Shown: one piece after another, positions 37,883 to 46,641 of the stretch
Layout of the letters: every line of letters begins with the position of its first letter
How positions within the stretch are numbered: position 1 is the stretch's first letter
NCBI RefSeq assembly: GCF_018119395.1
Contig: NZ_JAGPWD010000038.1
Location: 1 to 55,637 of the forward strand
DNA length: 55,637 nucleotides
Reading direction: 5' to 3'
From: Massilia sp. ZL223
GTDB lineage: Bacteria > Pseudomonadota > Gammaproteobacteria > Burkholderiales > Burkholderiaceae_D
Notes under the pieces: generated by a model
What the model was told of the DNA's origin: nothing
Databases searched by the model: none
Seen by the model: the letters and a program-made list of their open reading frames with translations, nothing else
Position numbers and translations under genes: made by a program

Positions 37883-38082
37883 GCAAGGATTGCATATTGC
37901 CACAAAAACAAAGGGCGCCCGACAGTGAAACCGGCCGCCCTGCACTCCTCTGTTTAGGGGCTACAACTTCAAACAATTATTTTACTGGATTTTCTGACAC
38001 TATTGGGGTGAATTTTGGAACACGGGACGAGCTGCGTCATTCGACTGCATTTCCCGTCCCGCGTTCCGGCGGCATTTAAATA

Positions 38083-41000
38083 TCAGCGCACCGGCTTCTT
38101 CACCCTGAACCATGCCGCATACAGCGCCGGCAGGAACAGCAGGGTCAGCGCCGTCGCCACCACCAGCCCGCCCATGATCGCCACCGCCATCGGACCCCAG
38201 AACACGGAGCGCGACAGCGGAATCATGGCCAGGGCTGCGGCGGCTGCGGTCAGCAGGATCGGCCGCGCACGGCGCACGGCCGCCTCGACGATGGCGTCCC
38301 AGGCTTCCACACCGTTGGCCCGGTCCTGTTCGATCTGGTCGACCAGGATCACCGAGTTACGGATGATCATGCCGAACAGCGCGATCACGCCCAGGTTGGC
38401 AACGAAGCCGAACGGCCGTCCGAGCAGCAGCAGCGCCATGGCCGCGCCGGCGATACCCAGCGGGCCGGTCAGGAAGACCAGCAGCGCGCGCGAGAAGCTG
38501 TGCAGCTGCAGCATCAGCAGGGTGAAGACGACGAACAGCACCAGCGGGATGTTCGCCGCGATCGAGGCTTCCGCATCCGAACTGTCGGCGGCAGCGCCTT
38601 CGATGGTGACGCGGTAGCCGGCCGGCAGCTTCGAACGGATCCCGGCCAGCTTGGCATCGACCTGGCCGGTCACGGTCGGGCCCTGGATGCCTTCGACCAC
38701 GTCGGACTGGACCATGATGGCCCACTCGCGTCCCTGGCGCCAGACCACGCCCGGCTCCCAGACGAGCTGCACGCGGGCGACCTGGCCGATGGTCACGGCG
38801 CGCCCGGAGGCGGTCGGGACCAGCGCCTCCTGCAGGCGGGTGATGGTCGAACGCTCCTCGACCGGCTGGCGCACCACGATGTCGATCAGGCGGTTGGTTT
38901 CGCGGAACTGGGCGATCGGGGTGCCGGTCAGCGTGGTGTTGACCACGCGGCGCACTGCCTGCGAGGTCACGCCGAGCGCGCGCAGCTTGTCCTGGTCGAG
39001 GTCCAGGCGCAGGACCTTGACCGACTCGTTCCAGTTGTCGTTCACGCCCACCGTGTTCGGATTCGCGCGCATCACTTCCTTGACCTGGTCGGCGACCGTG
39101 CGCACGACGCCGATGTCCGGGCCCAGCACCTGGAACTGCACCGGATACGGCACCGGCGGGCCGTTTGGCAGCAGCTTCACTCGCCCGCGCACCTCGGGGA
39201 ACTCGGTCTCGAAGACTTTTGTGATCTTCAGGCGCAGCGCCTCGCGCGCCTTCGCATCGACTGGCAGCACCACCAATTGGGACACGTTCGACTGCGGGAA
39301 GATCTGGTCCAGCGGCAGGTAGAAGCGCGGACTGCCGGTGCCCACATAGCTGGTCACACTCTTGACGCCCTGCTGCTTACCCAGCCAGGCTTCGAAGCGC
39401 TTCACCACCGCTTCGTTCGCCTTGAAGCTGGTGCCTTCGGGCGACCACATCTCCACCATCAGCTCGGGGCGGCTGGAATCCGGGAAGAACTGCTTCTCGA
39501 TGAAATTAAAGCCGAACACGCCCAGCGCGAACACGCCCAGGCTCAGGGCGATGGTGGTCTTGCGCCATTCGACGCAGCGGTTCACCAGGCGGCGGAAGCG
39601 CTGGTACATGGGCGTATCGAACACGTCGTGATGGCTTTCGCCATGGGCGTGCGGCTTCACCTTCAGCAGGATGAAGCCGATGTAGGGCGTGAAGACCACC
39701 GCCACCACCCAGGAAACCAGGAGCGCGATCGCGTTCACCGAGAACATCGAGAAGGTGTATTCGCCGGCCGCCGACTTGGCCAGGCCGATCGGCAGGAAGC
39801 CGGCGGCCGTGATCAGCGTGCCGGTCAGCATCGGCATGGCGGTCGAGGTGTAGGCGAAGGTGGCAGCCTCGAAGCGCGACAAGCCCTCCTCCATCTTCCG
39901 CACCATCATTTCCACCGCGATGATGGCGTCGTCCACCAGCAGGCCGAGGGCGATGATCAGGGCGCCCAGCGAGATCTTGTGCAGCGAGATGTCGAGGATG
40001 CGCATGAACAGGAAGGTGATCGCCAGCACCAGCGGAATGGTCAGGGCCACCACCAGGCCGGGCCAGATGTCGACCCGCAGCTTCGGCTTGGTATGCAGGC
40101 CGAGCGAGAGGAAGGACACGATCAGCACGATCACGACCGCCTCGATCAGCACCTTGACGAATTCGCCCACCGAGTCCTGCACCGCGCGCGGCTGGTCGGC
40201 CACGCGTTCGAGCTCGATGCCGACCGGGAGCTGGGAGCGGATGCGCGCGACGGTCTCGTCCAGGCCCTTGCCGAGCTGGATGATATTCCCGCCCTTCTCC
40301 ATCGACACGCCCAGGCCGATCACTTCCTTGCCGTTGTAGCGCATCTTGTCCTGCGGCGGATCCTGGTAGCCGCGCTTCACAGTGGCGAAGTCGCCCAGGC
40401 GGAAGGTGGTATTGCCGGCCCGGAGCTGCAGGTTCTCGAGCTGCTCGAGCTGGCGGATCGCGCCGGTCACGCGCACCTGCAGGTTGTCGGTCGGCGTCAC
40501 CAGCACGCCGCTCGCCTCGATCTGGTTCTGGGTCTGGATCTGGTTGACGATCTGCTCGAAGGGGATGCCCAGCTGGGCGAACTTCTTGCTGGAGAACTCG
40601 ATATAAACCTTCTCGTTCTGGACGCCGAACTGCTCGACTTTCGATACCAGCGGCACGCGCAGCAGCTGCTGGCGCACGAAGTCGGCATAGTCGCGCATCT
40701 GCGCGTAGGTGAAGCCGTCGCTCGACAGCGCGAAGATCGAGCCATAGGTGTCGCCGAATTCGTCGTTGAAGAAGGGGCCGATCACGCCCTGCGGCAGGGT
40801 GCCGGCCATGTCGCCGATCTTCTTGCGCACCTGGTACCAGGTCGGGGTGGTTTCCTTGGGCGGGGTCGATTCGCGCAATTCCAGGATGATGGTGGTCTCG
40901 CCCGGCTTGGAGAAGCTGCGGATGCGGTCCACGTAGGGCGTTTCCTGGAGCTTGCGTTCGAGCGGATCGGTGACCTGCTCGGCCATCTGCACCGCGGTCG

Positions 41001-41169
41001 CGCCCGGCCACACGGCGCGCACGACCATGGCGCGGAAGGTGAAGGGCGGATCTTCGTCCTGGCCCAGCTGCTGGTAGCTCAGCACGCCGAACACCAGCAG
41101 CGCCGCGATCAGGTAGCGCGTGAGCGGGATATGTTCCAGCGCCCAGCGCGACAAGTTGAAGCCTTTCAT
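38083..41169 (-). CDS. RND efflux transporter permease subunit
   Basis: A 1028-residue proton-driven inner-membrane pump of the HAE-1/AcrB superfamily. It shows the duplicated architecture: TM1 (LTRYLIAALLVFGVLSY), a porter loop, a central TM2-6 block with LGLLVDDAIIAVEMMVRKME (the conserved acidic pair of TM4), then a second porter half and TM8-12 (LGVIALFGMIIRNSVILVDQ). Its start overlaps the adaptor stop by four bases (ATGA). No outer-membrane channel gene is adjacent, so it probably uses a TolC-like protein encoded elsewhere. Substrates cannot be predicted. Confidence 0.95.
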   Translation of the reverse strand: MKGFNLSRWALEHIPLTRYLIAALLVFGVLSYQQLGQDEDPPFTFRAMVVRAVWPGATAVQMAEQVTDPLERKLQETPYVDRIRSFSKPGETTIILELRESTPPKETTPTWYQVRKKIGDMAGTLPQGVIGPFFNDEFGDTYGSIFALSSDGFTYAQMRDYADFVRQQLLRVPLVSKVEQFGVQNEKVYIEFSSKKFAQLGIPFEQIVNQIQTQNQIEASGVLVTPTDNLQVRVTGAIRQLEQLENLQLRAGNTTFRLGDFATVKRGYQDPPQDKMRYNGKEVIGLGVSMEKGGNIIQLGKGLDETVARIRSQLPVGIELERVADQPRAVQDSVGEFVKVLIEAVVIVLIVSFLSLGLHTKPKLRVDIWPGLVVALTIPLVLAITFLFMRILDISLHKISLGALIIALGLLVDDAIIAVEMMVRKMEEGLSRFEAATFAYTSTAMPMLTGTLITAAGFLPIGLAKSAAGEYTFSMFSVNAIALLVSWVVAVVFTPYIGFILLKVKPHAHGESHHDVFDTPMYQRFRRLVNRCVEWRKTTIALSLGVFALGVFGFNFIEKQFFPDSSRPELMVEMWSPEGTSFKANEAVVKRFEAWLGKQQGVKSVTSYVGTGSPRFYLPLDQIFPQSNVSQLVVLPVDAKAREALRLKITKVFETEFPEVRGRVKLLPNGPPVPYPVQFQVLGPDIGVVRTVADQVKEVMRANPNTVGVNDNWNESVKVLRLDLDQDKLRALGVTSQAVRRVVNTTLTGTPIAQFRETNRLIDIVVRQPVEERSTITRLQEALVPTASGRAVTIGQVARVQLVWEPGVVWRQGREWAIMVQSDVVEGIQGPTVTGQVDAKLAGIRSKLPAGYRVTIEGAAADSSDAEASIAANIPLVLFVVFTLLMLQLHSFSRALLVFLTGPLGIAGAAMALLLLGRPFGFVANLGVIALFGMIIRNSVILVDQIEQDRANGVEAWDAIVEAAVRRARPILLTAAAAALAMIPLSRSVFWGPMAVAIMGGLVVATALTLLFLPALYAAWFRVKKPVR

Positions 41170-42302
41170 TTGGCGCCCCCGCCCGAGACGGCCGCTTCGG
41201 TGTCGGCACGGCGCGAGACGTCGGCGGTGAGGATGCGCACCTTCTGCCCGTTCTTGAGCAGGTGAACGCCGGCGGTCACGACCTGCTGCCCGGCCTGCAC
41301 GCCGCCGCCGAGGATCACGTCGTTATCCACCTGGCCGGCCACCTGCACCGGCACCATGCGGACGGCGCCCTTCTCCACCACCCAGACGCTGGTGTTCCCC
41401 TGGTTCTGCACCAGGGCCGACAGCGGCACGCGCAGCGCGGTGGCGCCGCTGCCACTTGCAATCTGCACGGTCGCCGTCATGCCGAGACGGACATCCGGAC
41501 GAGCCGGGATCGCCACCTTGACCGTGTAGGTACGCGTCGCAGGGTCGGCCACCGGCGAGACTTCGCGGATCTTGCCGGGGATCGTCTCGCCCTGGTTGGC
41601 CCAGAGGCGCACGCTGACATCGCTGGTCTTGCGCAGCAGCTCGACCTTGTTCTCGGGGATACCGATCACGACTTCCTTTTCGTCGGTGCGGGCCACCCGC
41701 GCCACCGGGGCGCCTGCGGTCACCACCTGGCCGACTTCGGCGTCGATGCCGGTCACCACGCCATCCGCGTCCGCCGCCAGGCTGGCGTAGCCGGCCTGGT
41801 TGGCCTGGCCGCGGAAGGCCGCGCGCGCGGCGTCGACATTGGCCTGGGCCGCCTTGAGGGTGCTCTGCTTGGTATCCAGCACGGCCTGGCTGACGAAATT
41901 CTGGGCGCGCAGGTTCTGGTGGCGCTTGTAGTCGGCCTGGGCCAGGTCGCGCTCGGTCTCGGCGGCGCGCAGGGCGGCCCTGGCCTGGCTCTCGGCCAGG
42001 CGCAGGTCCTGGGGATCCAGCCGCATCAGCACGTCGCCGCGCTTGACCGTGGCGCCGACGTCGACCTTGCGCTCGACGATCTTGCCGCCCACCCGGAAGC
42101 CCAGGCGCGATTCGTAGCGCGGACGGACGTCGCCCGAGAACTCGAGCCGCTCGCCGACCGTGTCCGCGGCCAGGGTGACCGCGCGCACCGGGCGCACGTC
42201 TTCGGTCTTCGGAGCAGGTTTGTCGCAGGCGGCGAGGAAGCTGGCAAGCAGGGGTATCGCGATGGCGGCGCGCAGCTGGCTGGGGGAGAGTCGGGCGAAC
42301 AC
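41166..42302 (-). CDS. RND efflux periplasmic adaptor (membrane fusion protein, lipoprotein)
   Basis: The 378-residue adaptor links the permease to an outer-membrane channel. A lipoprotein signal ends in the lipobox LAAC (about residues 23-26). Then come a barrel-sandwich half (RLGFRVGGKIVERKVDVGAT), a coiled-coil hairpin (LAESQARAALRAAETERDLA), the second lipoyl half (VVTGIDAEVGQVVTAGAPVA) and beta-barrel segments. It starts with GTG, with AAGGA 8 bases upstream. It is first in a two-gene operon; the region shared with the divergent hpnC carries a 7-bp-armed palindrome that could be an operator for either side. Confidence 0.94.
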   Translation of the reverse strand: MFARLSPSQLRAAIAIPLLASFLAACDKPAPKTEDVRPVRAVTLAADTVGERLEFSGDVRPRYESRLGFRVGGKIVERKVDVGATVKRGDVLMRLDPQDLRLAESQARAALRAAETERDLAQADYKRHQNLRAQNFVSQAVLDTKQSTLKAAQANVDAARAAFRGQANQAGYASLAADADGVVTGIDAEVGQVVTAGAPVARVARTDEKEVVIGIPENKVELLRKTSDVSVRLWANQGETIPGKIREVSPVADPATRTYTVKVAIPARPDVRLGMTATVQIASGSGATALRVPLSALVQNQGNTSVWVVEKGAVRMVPVQVAGQVDNDVILGGGVQAGQQVVTAGVHLLKNGQKVRILTADVSRRADTEAAVSGGGAK

Positions 42303-42370
42303 GGGGAATCCTTGGTTGGGTCGATCGGCGACAAAAGGCGCTGGCGGGTCGTGCCCGGCCGGGCCTTACA

Positions 42371-42401
42371 TTGATACTTTTGATTCTTCTGCAATTATAA
42401 T
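42371..42401 (+). promoter_or_regulatory. Candidate promoter of hpnC operon
   Basis: TTGATA (42371-42376) and TATAAT (42396-42401), with a long 19-base spacer, about 46 bases before the hpnC ATG. An overlapping TATAAT also reads on the minus strand (42394-42399), so the site may serve the efflux operon too. Confidence 0.4.
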
Positions 42402-42419
42402 CATGCAAGTACAAAAATA

Positions 42420-42437
42420 ATTGACTTTAGAGTCAAT
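42420..42437. promoter_or_regulatory. Palindrome between efflux operon and hpnC, candidate operator
   Basis: ATTGACT-TTAG-AGTCAAT, a perfect 7-bp-armed inverted repeat 10 bases upstream of the hpnC ATG and on the upstream side of the minus-strand -10. The regulator is unknown; no regulator gene lies adjacent. Confidence 0.45.
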
Positions 42438-42446
42438 ACTCAATTC

Positions 42447-43268
42447 ATGGCCGTCGATCACTACGAGAACTTCCCCGTCGCCTCCTTCCTGCTGCCGCGC
42501 CGCCTGGTGCCCGCCGTCGAAGCCATCTACGCCTTCGCCCGCAGCGCCGACGACCTGGCGGACGAAGGCGATGCCGCTCCGGAGGAGCGCCTGGCCGCGC
42601 TCCAGGCTTACGAGCGGGAGCTCGATGTGATCGCGGCCGGCAAGGCGGTGCACAACCCGCCAAAGGATCCGATGTTCGCCCGCCTGGCGGCGGTGGTCGC
42701 CGACTACCGCCTGTCGGTGGAGCCGATGCGCGACCTGCTGTCGGCCTTCCGCCAGGACGTGGTGACCCACCGCTATGCCGACTACCCCGCCCTGCTCGAT
42801 TATTGCAATCGCTCCGCCAACCCGGTCGGCAAGATGATGCTGGCCCTCTACGACGCCGACGACGCCCGCAACGTGCGCGATTCGAACGCCATCTGCACCG
42901 CCCTCCAGCTGATCAACTTCTGGCAGGACGTCGCGATCGACCTGGCCAAGGGCCGGATCTACCTGCCACAGGAAGACCTGGCCAAGCACGGCGTGAGCGA
43001 GAGCGCCCTGCAGGCCGGCAGTTTAGAGGGCGGCTGGCGGCCGCTGATGCGCTTCGAGGTGGAGCGGGCGCGCGCCCTGATGCTGTCCGGGGCGCCGCTG
43101 GCGCGCCGCCTGCCGGGCCGCATCGGCTGGGAGCTGAGGATGATGATCCAGGGCGGCCTGCGCATCCTGGACGGGATCGAGGCCGCCGACTACGACGTCT
43201 TCCGCCAGCGCCCTGTGCTCAAGGCGCCCGACTGGCTGGCGATCGGCTGGCGCGCGCTCTGGATGTAG
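42447..43268 (+). CDS. hpnC: Squalene synthase HpnC (hydroxysqualene synthase)
   Basis: Second enzyme of the three-step bacterial squalene route: converts presqualene diphosphate (made by HpnD) into hydroxysqualene. This 273-residue trans-isoprenyl synthase has both Asp-rich regions of the family, ARSADDLADEGD (about residues 31-42) and NFWQDVAIDLAKGRIYLP (about 157-174). It lacks a membrane anchor. No strong ribosome site precedes the ATG. It heads the hpnC-hpnD-hpnE operon, 82 bases before hpnD. Confidence 0.94.
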   Translation: MAVDHYENFPVASFLLPRRLVPAVEAIYAFARSADDLADEGDAAPEERLAALQAYERELDVIAAGKAVHNPPKDPMFARLAAVVADYRLSVEPMRDLLSAFRQDVVTHRYADYPALLDYCNRSANPVGKMMLALYDADDARNVRDSNAICTALQLINFWQDVAIDLAKGRIYLPQEDLAKHGVSESALQAGSLEGGWRPLMRFEVERARALMLSGAPLARRLPGRIGWELRMMIQGGLRILDGIEAADYDVFRQRPVLKAPDWLAIGWRALWM

Positions 43269-43350
43269 GAGCCAGCTTTCCCACTCGCGTCCTTGGGTCC
43301 GCATCGGCTAAGATAGCGGATTCGCATCGCCCTATCCCTAAAAGAACTAC

Positions 43351-44184
43351 ATGTCTCCTGACGAATACTGCCAGCAAAAGACGCTCCAGAGCGGCTCCAG
43401 CTTCTATTACAGCTTCCTGTTCCTGCCGCCGGAGCGCCGGCGCGCGATCACGGCGCTGTACGCCTTCTGCCGCGAAGTCGACGACACCGTCGACGACGCG
43501 ACCGACCAGTCGGTGGCCCGCATCAAGCTGGCCTGGTGGCGCACGGAAGTCTCCGCCATGTACAAGGGCGCGCCCACCCATCCGGTGACCCAGGCCCTGC
43601 AGCCGCACGTGGAACCGTACAAGCTGGAAGAAAAGCACCTGCTGGCCATCGTCGACGGCATGGAAATGGACCTGGACCAGAGCCGCTACCTGGATTACGC
43701 CGGCCTGCAGCGCTATTGCTGGCACGTGGCGAGCGCGGTCGGCATCCTGTCGGCCAGCATCTTCGGGTACACCAATCCGCAGACCCTGGCCTATGCCGAG
43801 AAGCTCGGCCTGGCCTTCCAGCTGACCAACATCATCCGCGACGTGGGCGAAGACGCCCGCAAGGGCCGCATCTACATCCCGGTCAACGAGCTCCAGCAGT
43901 TCAACGTCACCGCGGCCGACCTGCTCAACGCCCGCCACAGCGACAAGTTCGAGGCGCTGATGCGCTTCCAGACCGAGCGCGCCCAGCGCACCTACGACGA
44001 AGCCCTGGCCCTGCTGCCGAAGGAAGACCGGCGCGCCCAGCGCCCGGGCCTGATGATGTCGTCCATTTACCGCACCCTGCTCGACGAGATCGAGCGCGAC
44101 GGCTTCCATGTGCTCACCCAGCGCATCTCGCTGACGCCGCTGCGCAAGCTGTGGCTGGCGTGGAAGACCTATGTCCGTGCCTGA
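43351..44184 (+). CDS. hpnD: Presqualene diphosphate synthase HpnD
   Basis: Condenses two farnesyl diphosphates to presqualene diphosphate. The 277-residue protein is related to HpnC, with Asp-rich motifs REVDDTVDDATD (about residues 40-51) and NIIRDVGEDARKGRIYIP (about 155-172). The N-terminus is SPDEYCQQKTLQSGSSFYYS, typical of HpnD. Its 3' end overlaps hpnE by 14 bases, implying coupled translation. Confidence 0.95.
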   Translation: MSPDEYCQQKTLQSGSSFYYSFLFLPPERRRAITALYAFCREVDDTVDDATDQSVARIKLAWWRTEVSAMYKGAPTHPVTQALQPHVEPYKLEEKHLLAIVDGMEMDLDQSRYLDYAGLQRYCWHVASAVGILSASIFGYTNPQTLAYAEKLGLAFQLTNIIRDVGEDARKGRIYIPVNELQQFNVTAADLLNARHSDKFEALMRFQTERAQRTYDEALALLPKEDRRAQRPGLMMSSIYRTLLDEIERDGFHVLTQRISLTPLRKLWLAWKTYVRA

Positions 44185-45592
44185 AACCGGCCTCAAGGTC
44201 CTGGTCGCCGGCGGCGGCTGGGCCGGCTGCGCGGCGGCGGTGGAACTGGTGCGCCAGGGCGCGCAAGTGACCCTGGTGGAAAGCGCGCGCAGCCTCGGCG
44301 GCCGCGCCCGCGGTGTCGAGGTGCGCGGACGCATGCTCGACAACGGCCAGCACATCCTGCTCGGCGCCTATGGCGAAACCCTGCGCCTGCTGCGCAGCGT
44401 CGGCGTCGATCCCGAGGCGGCCATGCTGCGCCTGCCGGTGCAGATGCGTTACCCGGTTGGCGGTACGGGCATGGATTTCGCCGCGCCGCGCCTGCCCGCC
44501 CCGCTGCACCTGCTGGCTGCCCTGCTGCGCGCCAAGGGCCTGGCGCGCGCCGACAAGATGGCCCTGGCCCGCTTCACCACGGCCGCGCGCTGGATGGGCT
44601 GGCAGCTGTACACCGACTGCCCGGTGGCCGAACTGCTGGAGCGCTTCGACCAGACCGAGCGCCTGACCCGGCTGCTGTGGCGGCCCTTGTGCATCGCCGC
44701 CCTGAATACCCCGCCCGAGCGCGCCTCGAGCCAGGTCTTCCTGGCCGTGCTGCGCGACAGCCTGGGCGCCAGGCGCCGCGCCGCATCCGACATGCTGCTG
44801 CCCAAGCTGGCCATGGGCGCGCTGTTCCCGGAAGCGGCCGCTGCTTTCCTGGGCCGCAAGGGTGCCGCCGTCCATACCGGAGTCAAGCTGGCGGGCATGG
44901 CGCCCACGAGCGACGGTCGCTGGACGGCCGAGCTGACCGGCGAATCCCCTGCCGATCCGGTCTACGACGCCGTGGTCCTGGCCACGCCGCCCTGGCAGAC
45001 GGCGGCCCTGCTCGCCCCGCATGCCGCCACCCAGGAGCTGAGCGCCCAGCTGGACGGCTTCGGCTACGAGCCGATCGCCACCTGCTACCTGCAATACGCC
45101 CCCGGCACCCGCCTGGACTTGCCCTTCTATGCGCTGGAAGACGCTCCGGCGGCGGGACGCTGGGGCCAGTTCGTATTCGACCGGGGCCAGCTCGACGCCA
45201 CCCAGGACGGCCTGCTGGCCGTCGTGGTCAGCGCCGCGCTGGACGCCGCCGCCCTCCCGCAGGAGGCCCTGGCGGCAGCCATCGCCGGCCAGCTGGCGCA
45301 TGATTTCCGAAACGAAACTCTTGCCAAACCGGACTGGACCCAGGTGATCACCGAGAAGCGCGCCACCTTCTCCTGCACGCCAGGCCTGGCGCGCCCGGAC
45401 AACGGCACACCCCTGCCGGGCGTCTTCCTGGCGGGCGACTATACCGCCAGCGACTATCCCGCCACCCTCGAAACCGCGGTGCGCAGCGGGGTTGGAGCCG
45501 CGACGGCCATCCGCGCCTACGGCACCCTGCCCCGCGAAAAGCGCAGCCTGTCGCACACCGATGGCGCCCGGGAGTCCGATTCCGTAAGGTAG
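44171..45592 (+). CDS. hpnE: Hydroxysqualene dehydroxylase HpnE
   Basis: FAD-dependent amine-oxidase-like protein (473 residues) that reduces hydroxysqualene to squalene, completing the HpnCDE pathway. The dinucleotide-binding motif VLVAGGGWAGCAAAVELV lies at about residues 10-27, followed by GGRARGVEVRG; the C-terminal FAD block is GVFLAGDYTASDYPATLE. GGAAG sits about 6 bases before the ATG. The gene is last in the cassette; no squalene-hopene cyclase follows in the window. A carotenoid-desaturase-like role is possible for the family, but the hpnCD context fixes the assignment. Confidence 0.93.
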   Translation: MSVPETGLKVLVAGGGWAGCAAAVELVRQGAQVTLVESARSLGGRARGVEVRGRMLDNGQHILLGAYGETLRLLRSVGVDPEAAMLRLPVQMRYPVGGTGMDFAAPRLPAPLHLLAALLRAKGLARADKMALARFTTAARWMGWQLYTDCPVAELLERFDQTERLTRLLWRPLCIAALNTPPERASSQVFLAVLRDSLGARRRAASDMLLPKLAMGALFPEAAAAFLGRKGAAVHTGVKLAGMAPTSDGRWTAELTGESPADPVYDAVVLATPPWQTAALLAPHAATQELSAQLDGFGYEPIATCYLQYAPGTRLDLPFYALEDAPAAGRWGQFVFDRGQLDATQDGLLAVVVSAALDAAALPQEALAAAIAGQLAHDFRNETLAKPDWTQVITEKRATFSCTPGLARPDNGTPLPGVFLAGDYTASDYPATLETAVRSGVGAATAIRAYGTLPREKRSLSHTDGARESDSVR

Positions 45593-45624
45593 CAACATCG
45601 AAACAGGTCTTACGGAAGATGATC

Positions 45625-45774
45625 ATGTACCTACAACTCGGATTGCGGACGATCGCGTTGCTGGCCCTGGTGGCCGTCAGCACGATGGTGCTGGTGATGC
45701 CGGAACTGATCGGCGGCGCGGACCACGGCGTGTCGGTGGCGCTGAGCACGATCCCGGTTGTCGGCCACCATTGA
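45625..45774 (+). CDS. Putative 49-aa membrane peptide
   Basis: A short open frame after hpnE: MYLQLGLRTIALLALVAVST with MVLVMPELIGG and a polar end (VVGHH). It has one predicted transmembrane segment and the composition of a real small membrane protein. GGAAG at 45614-45618 is ideally placed for the ATG at 45625, and better than for the ATG at 45619. It lies 32 bases past hpnE and 65 bases before the DUF1700 gene. No homolog is known to me; conservation should decide. Confidence 0.4.
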   Translation: MYLQLGLRTIALLALVAVSTMVLVMPELIGGADHGVSVALSTIPVVGHH

Positions 45775-45839
45775 TCGGTCGCTACTGTTTCACGACGTAA
45801 ATACACGCATCAAACGCATCAAAACGGAGTCATTCACCC

Positions 45840-46631
45840 ATGGGCAAACTGGAATACCTCGACGCGCTCAAGCGGGCCATGTTGGGCCTGCCGCCCGAGA
45901 CGCAGGCCAAGACCCTGGCCTGGTACGAGCAGCGTTTCGTCGACGGCAACGCCGCAGGCCGCCGCGAGCAGGAAGTCGCGGACGAGCTGGGCGACCCGCG
46001 CAAGGTCGCGGTCTCGCTGCGCGCCAGCGTCCACATGGACGCCTTCAAGGAAAAGAAAAGCCCGACCAACATCCTGCGCATGGTAGCCTCGGCCGCCGGC
46101 CTGCTGGTCTTCAACCTGTTCATGGCAATTCCGGCCGCCGTGTATGCATCCCTGCTGGTGAGCCTGTACGCCTCTGCTTTCGCCTTCTACGTGGGCGGCA
46201 TCGCGATCACGGCCAGCGGCCTGGCCGGCGCCAATGAACTGGTCCTCAACGGTCCGCTGCACCGCGTGACCATCAGCGACGACGGGCATGAGCGCCAGAA
46301 TGTGCAGACCCGCATCTCGATCGGCGAGACCGGCATCCACGTGTACGAGGAGAAATCCGCCGATCCGGTCATGGACGGCGGCGATCCCGATGCGGAGAAC
46401 GAACCGGCCCATTCGCGCGTGATCCGCGGCGCCGAGGCCGTGGCCGAGCGCAAGATCCAGATCACCACCGACCTCGACCCGGAGTCGCGCACCACCCAGA
46501 CCCTGTTCGGTTCCGGCCTGGTGCTGGGCGGGATCGCCCTGTTCCTGATCTCGATCGTGATCACCAAATACACCATCGTCGGCGTGCGCCGCTACGTCAA
46601 GATGAACCTCTCCCTGCTCAAGGGAAGCTGA
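45840..46631 (+). CDS. DUF1700 (HAAS-type) membrane protein
   Basis: A 263-residue protein starting with the DUF1700 pattern MGKLEYLDALKRAMLGLPPE, then EVADELGDPRKVA (about residues 45-57), a helical N-domain that precedes membrane segments at about 80-130 and 225-245. Between the membrane parts lies a polar loop rich in Asp/Glu. DUF1700 proteins are usually encoded next to a PadR regulator and a DUF4097/DUF2807 surface protein and are thought to tune envelope stress or adhesin-like modules; the function is not established. Here the DUF2807 partner follows 10 bases later, but no PadR gene is present. Confidence 0.85.
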   Translation: MGKLEYLDALKRAMLGLPPETQAKTLAWYEQRFVDGNAAGRREQEVADELGDPRKVAVSLRASVHMDAFKEKKSPTNILRMVASAAGLLVFNLFMAIPAAVYASLLVSLYASAFAFYVGGIAITASGLAGANELVLNGPLHRVTISDDGHERQNVQTRISIGETGIHVYEEKSADPVMDGGDPDAENEPAHSRVIRGAEAVAERKIQITTDLDPESRTTQTLFGSGLVLGGIALFLISIVITKYTIVGVRRYVKMNLSLLKGS

Positions 46632-46641
46632 AGGAAGCGCC

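Noticed and set aside
38500..41265. A 921-residue plus-strand ORF over the RND permease
   Set aside because: Antisense shadow with His/Asp/Arg-rich, non-protein-like composition; the minus-strand permease is unmistakable.
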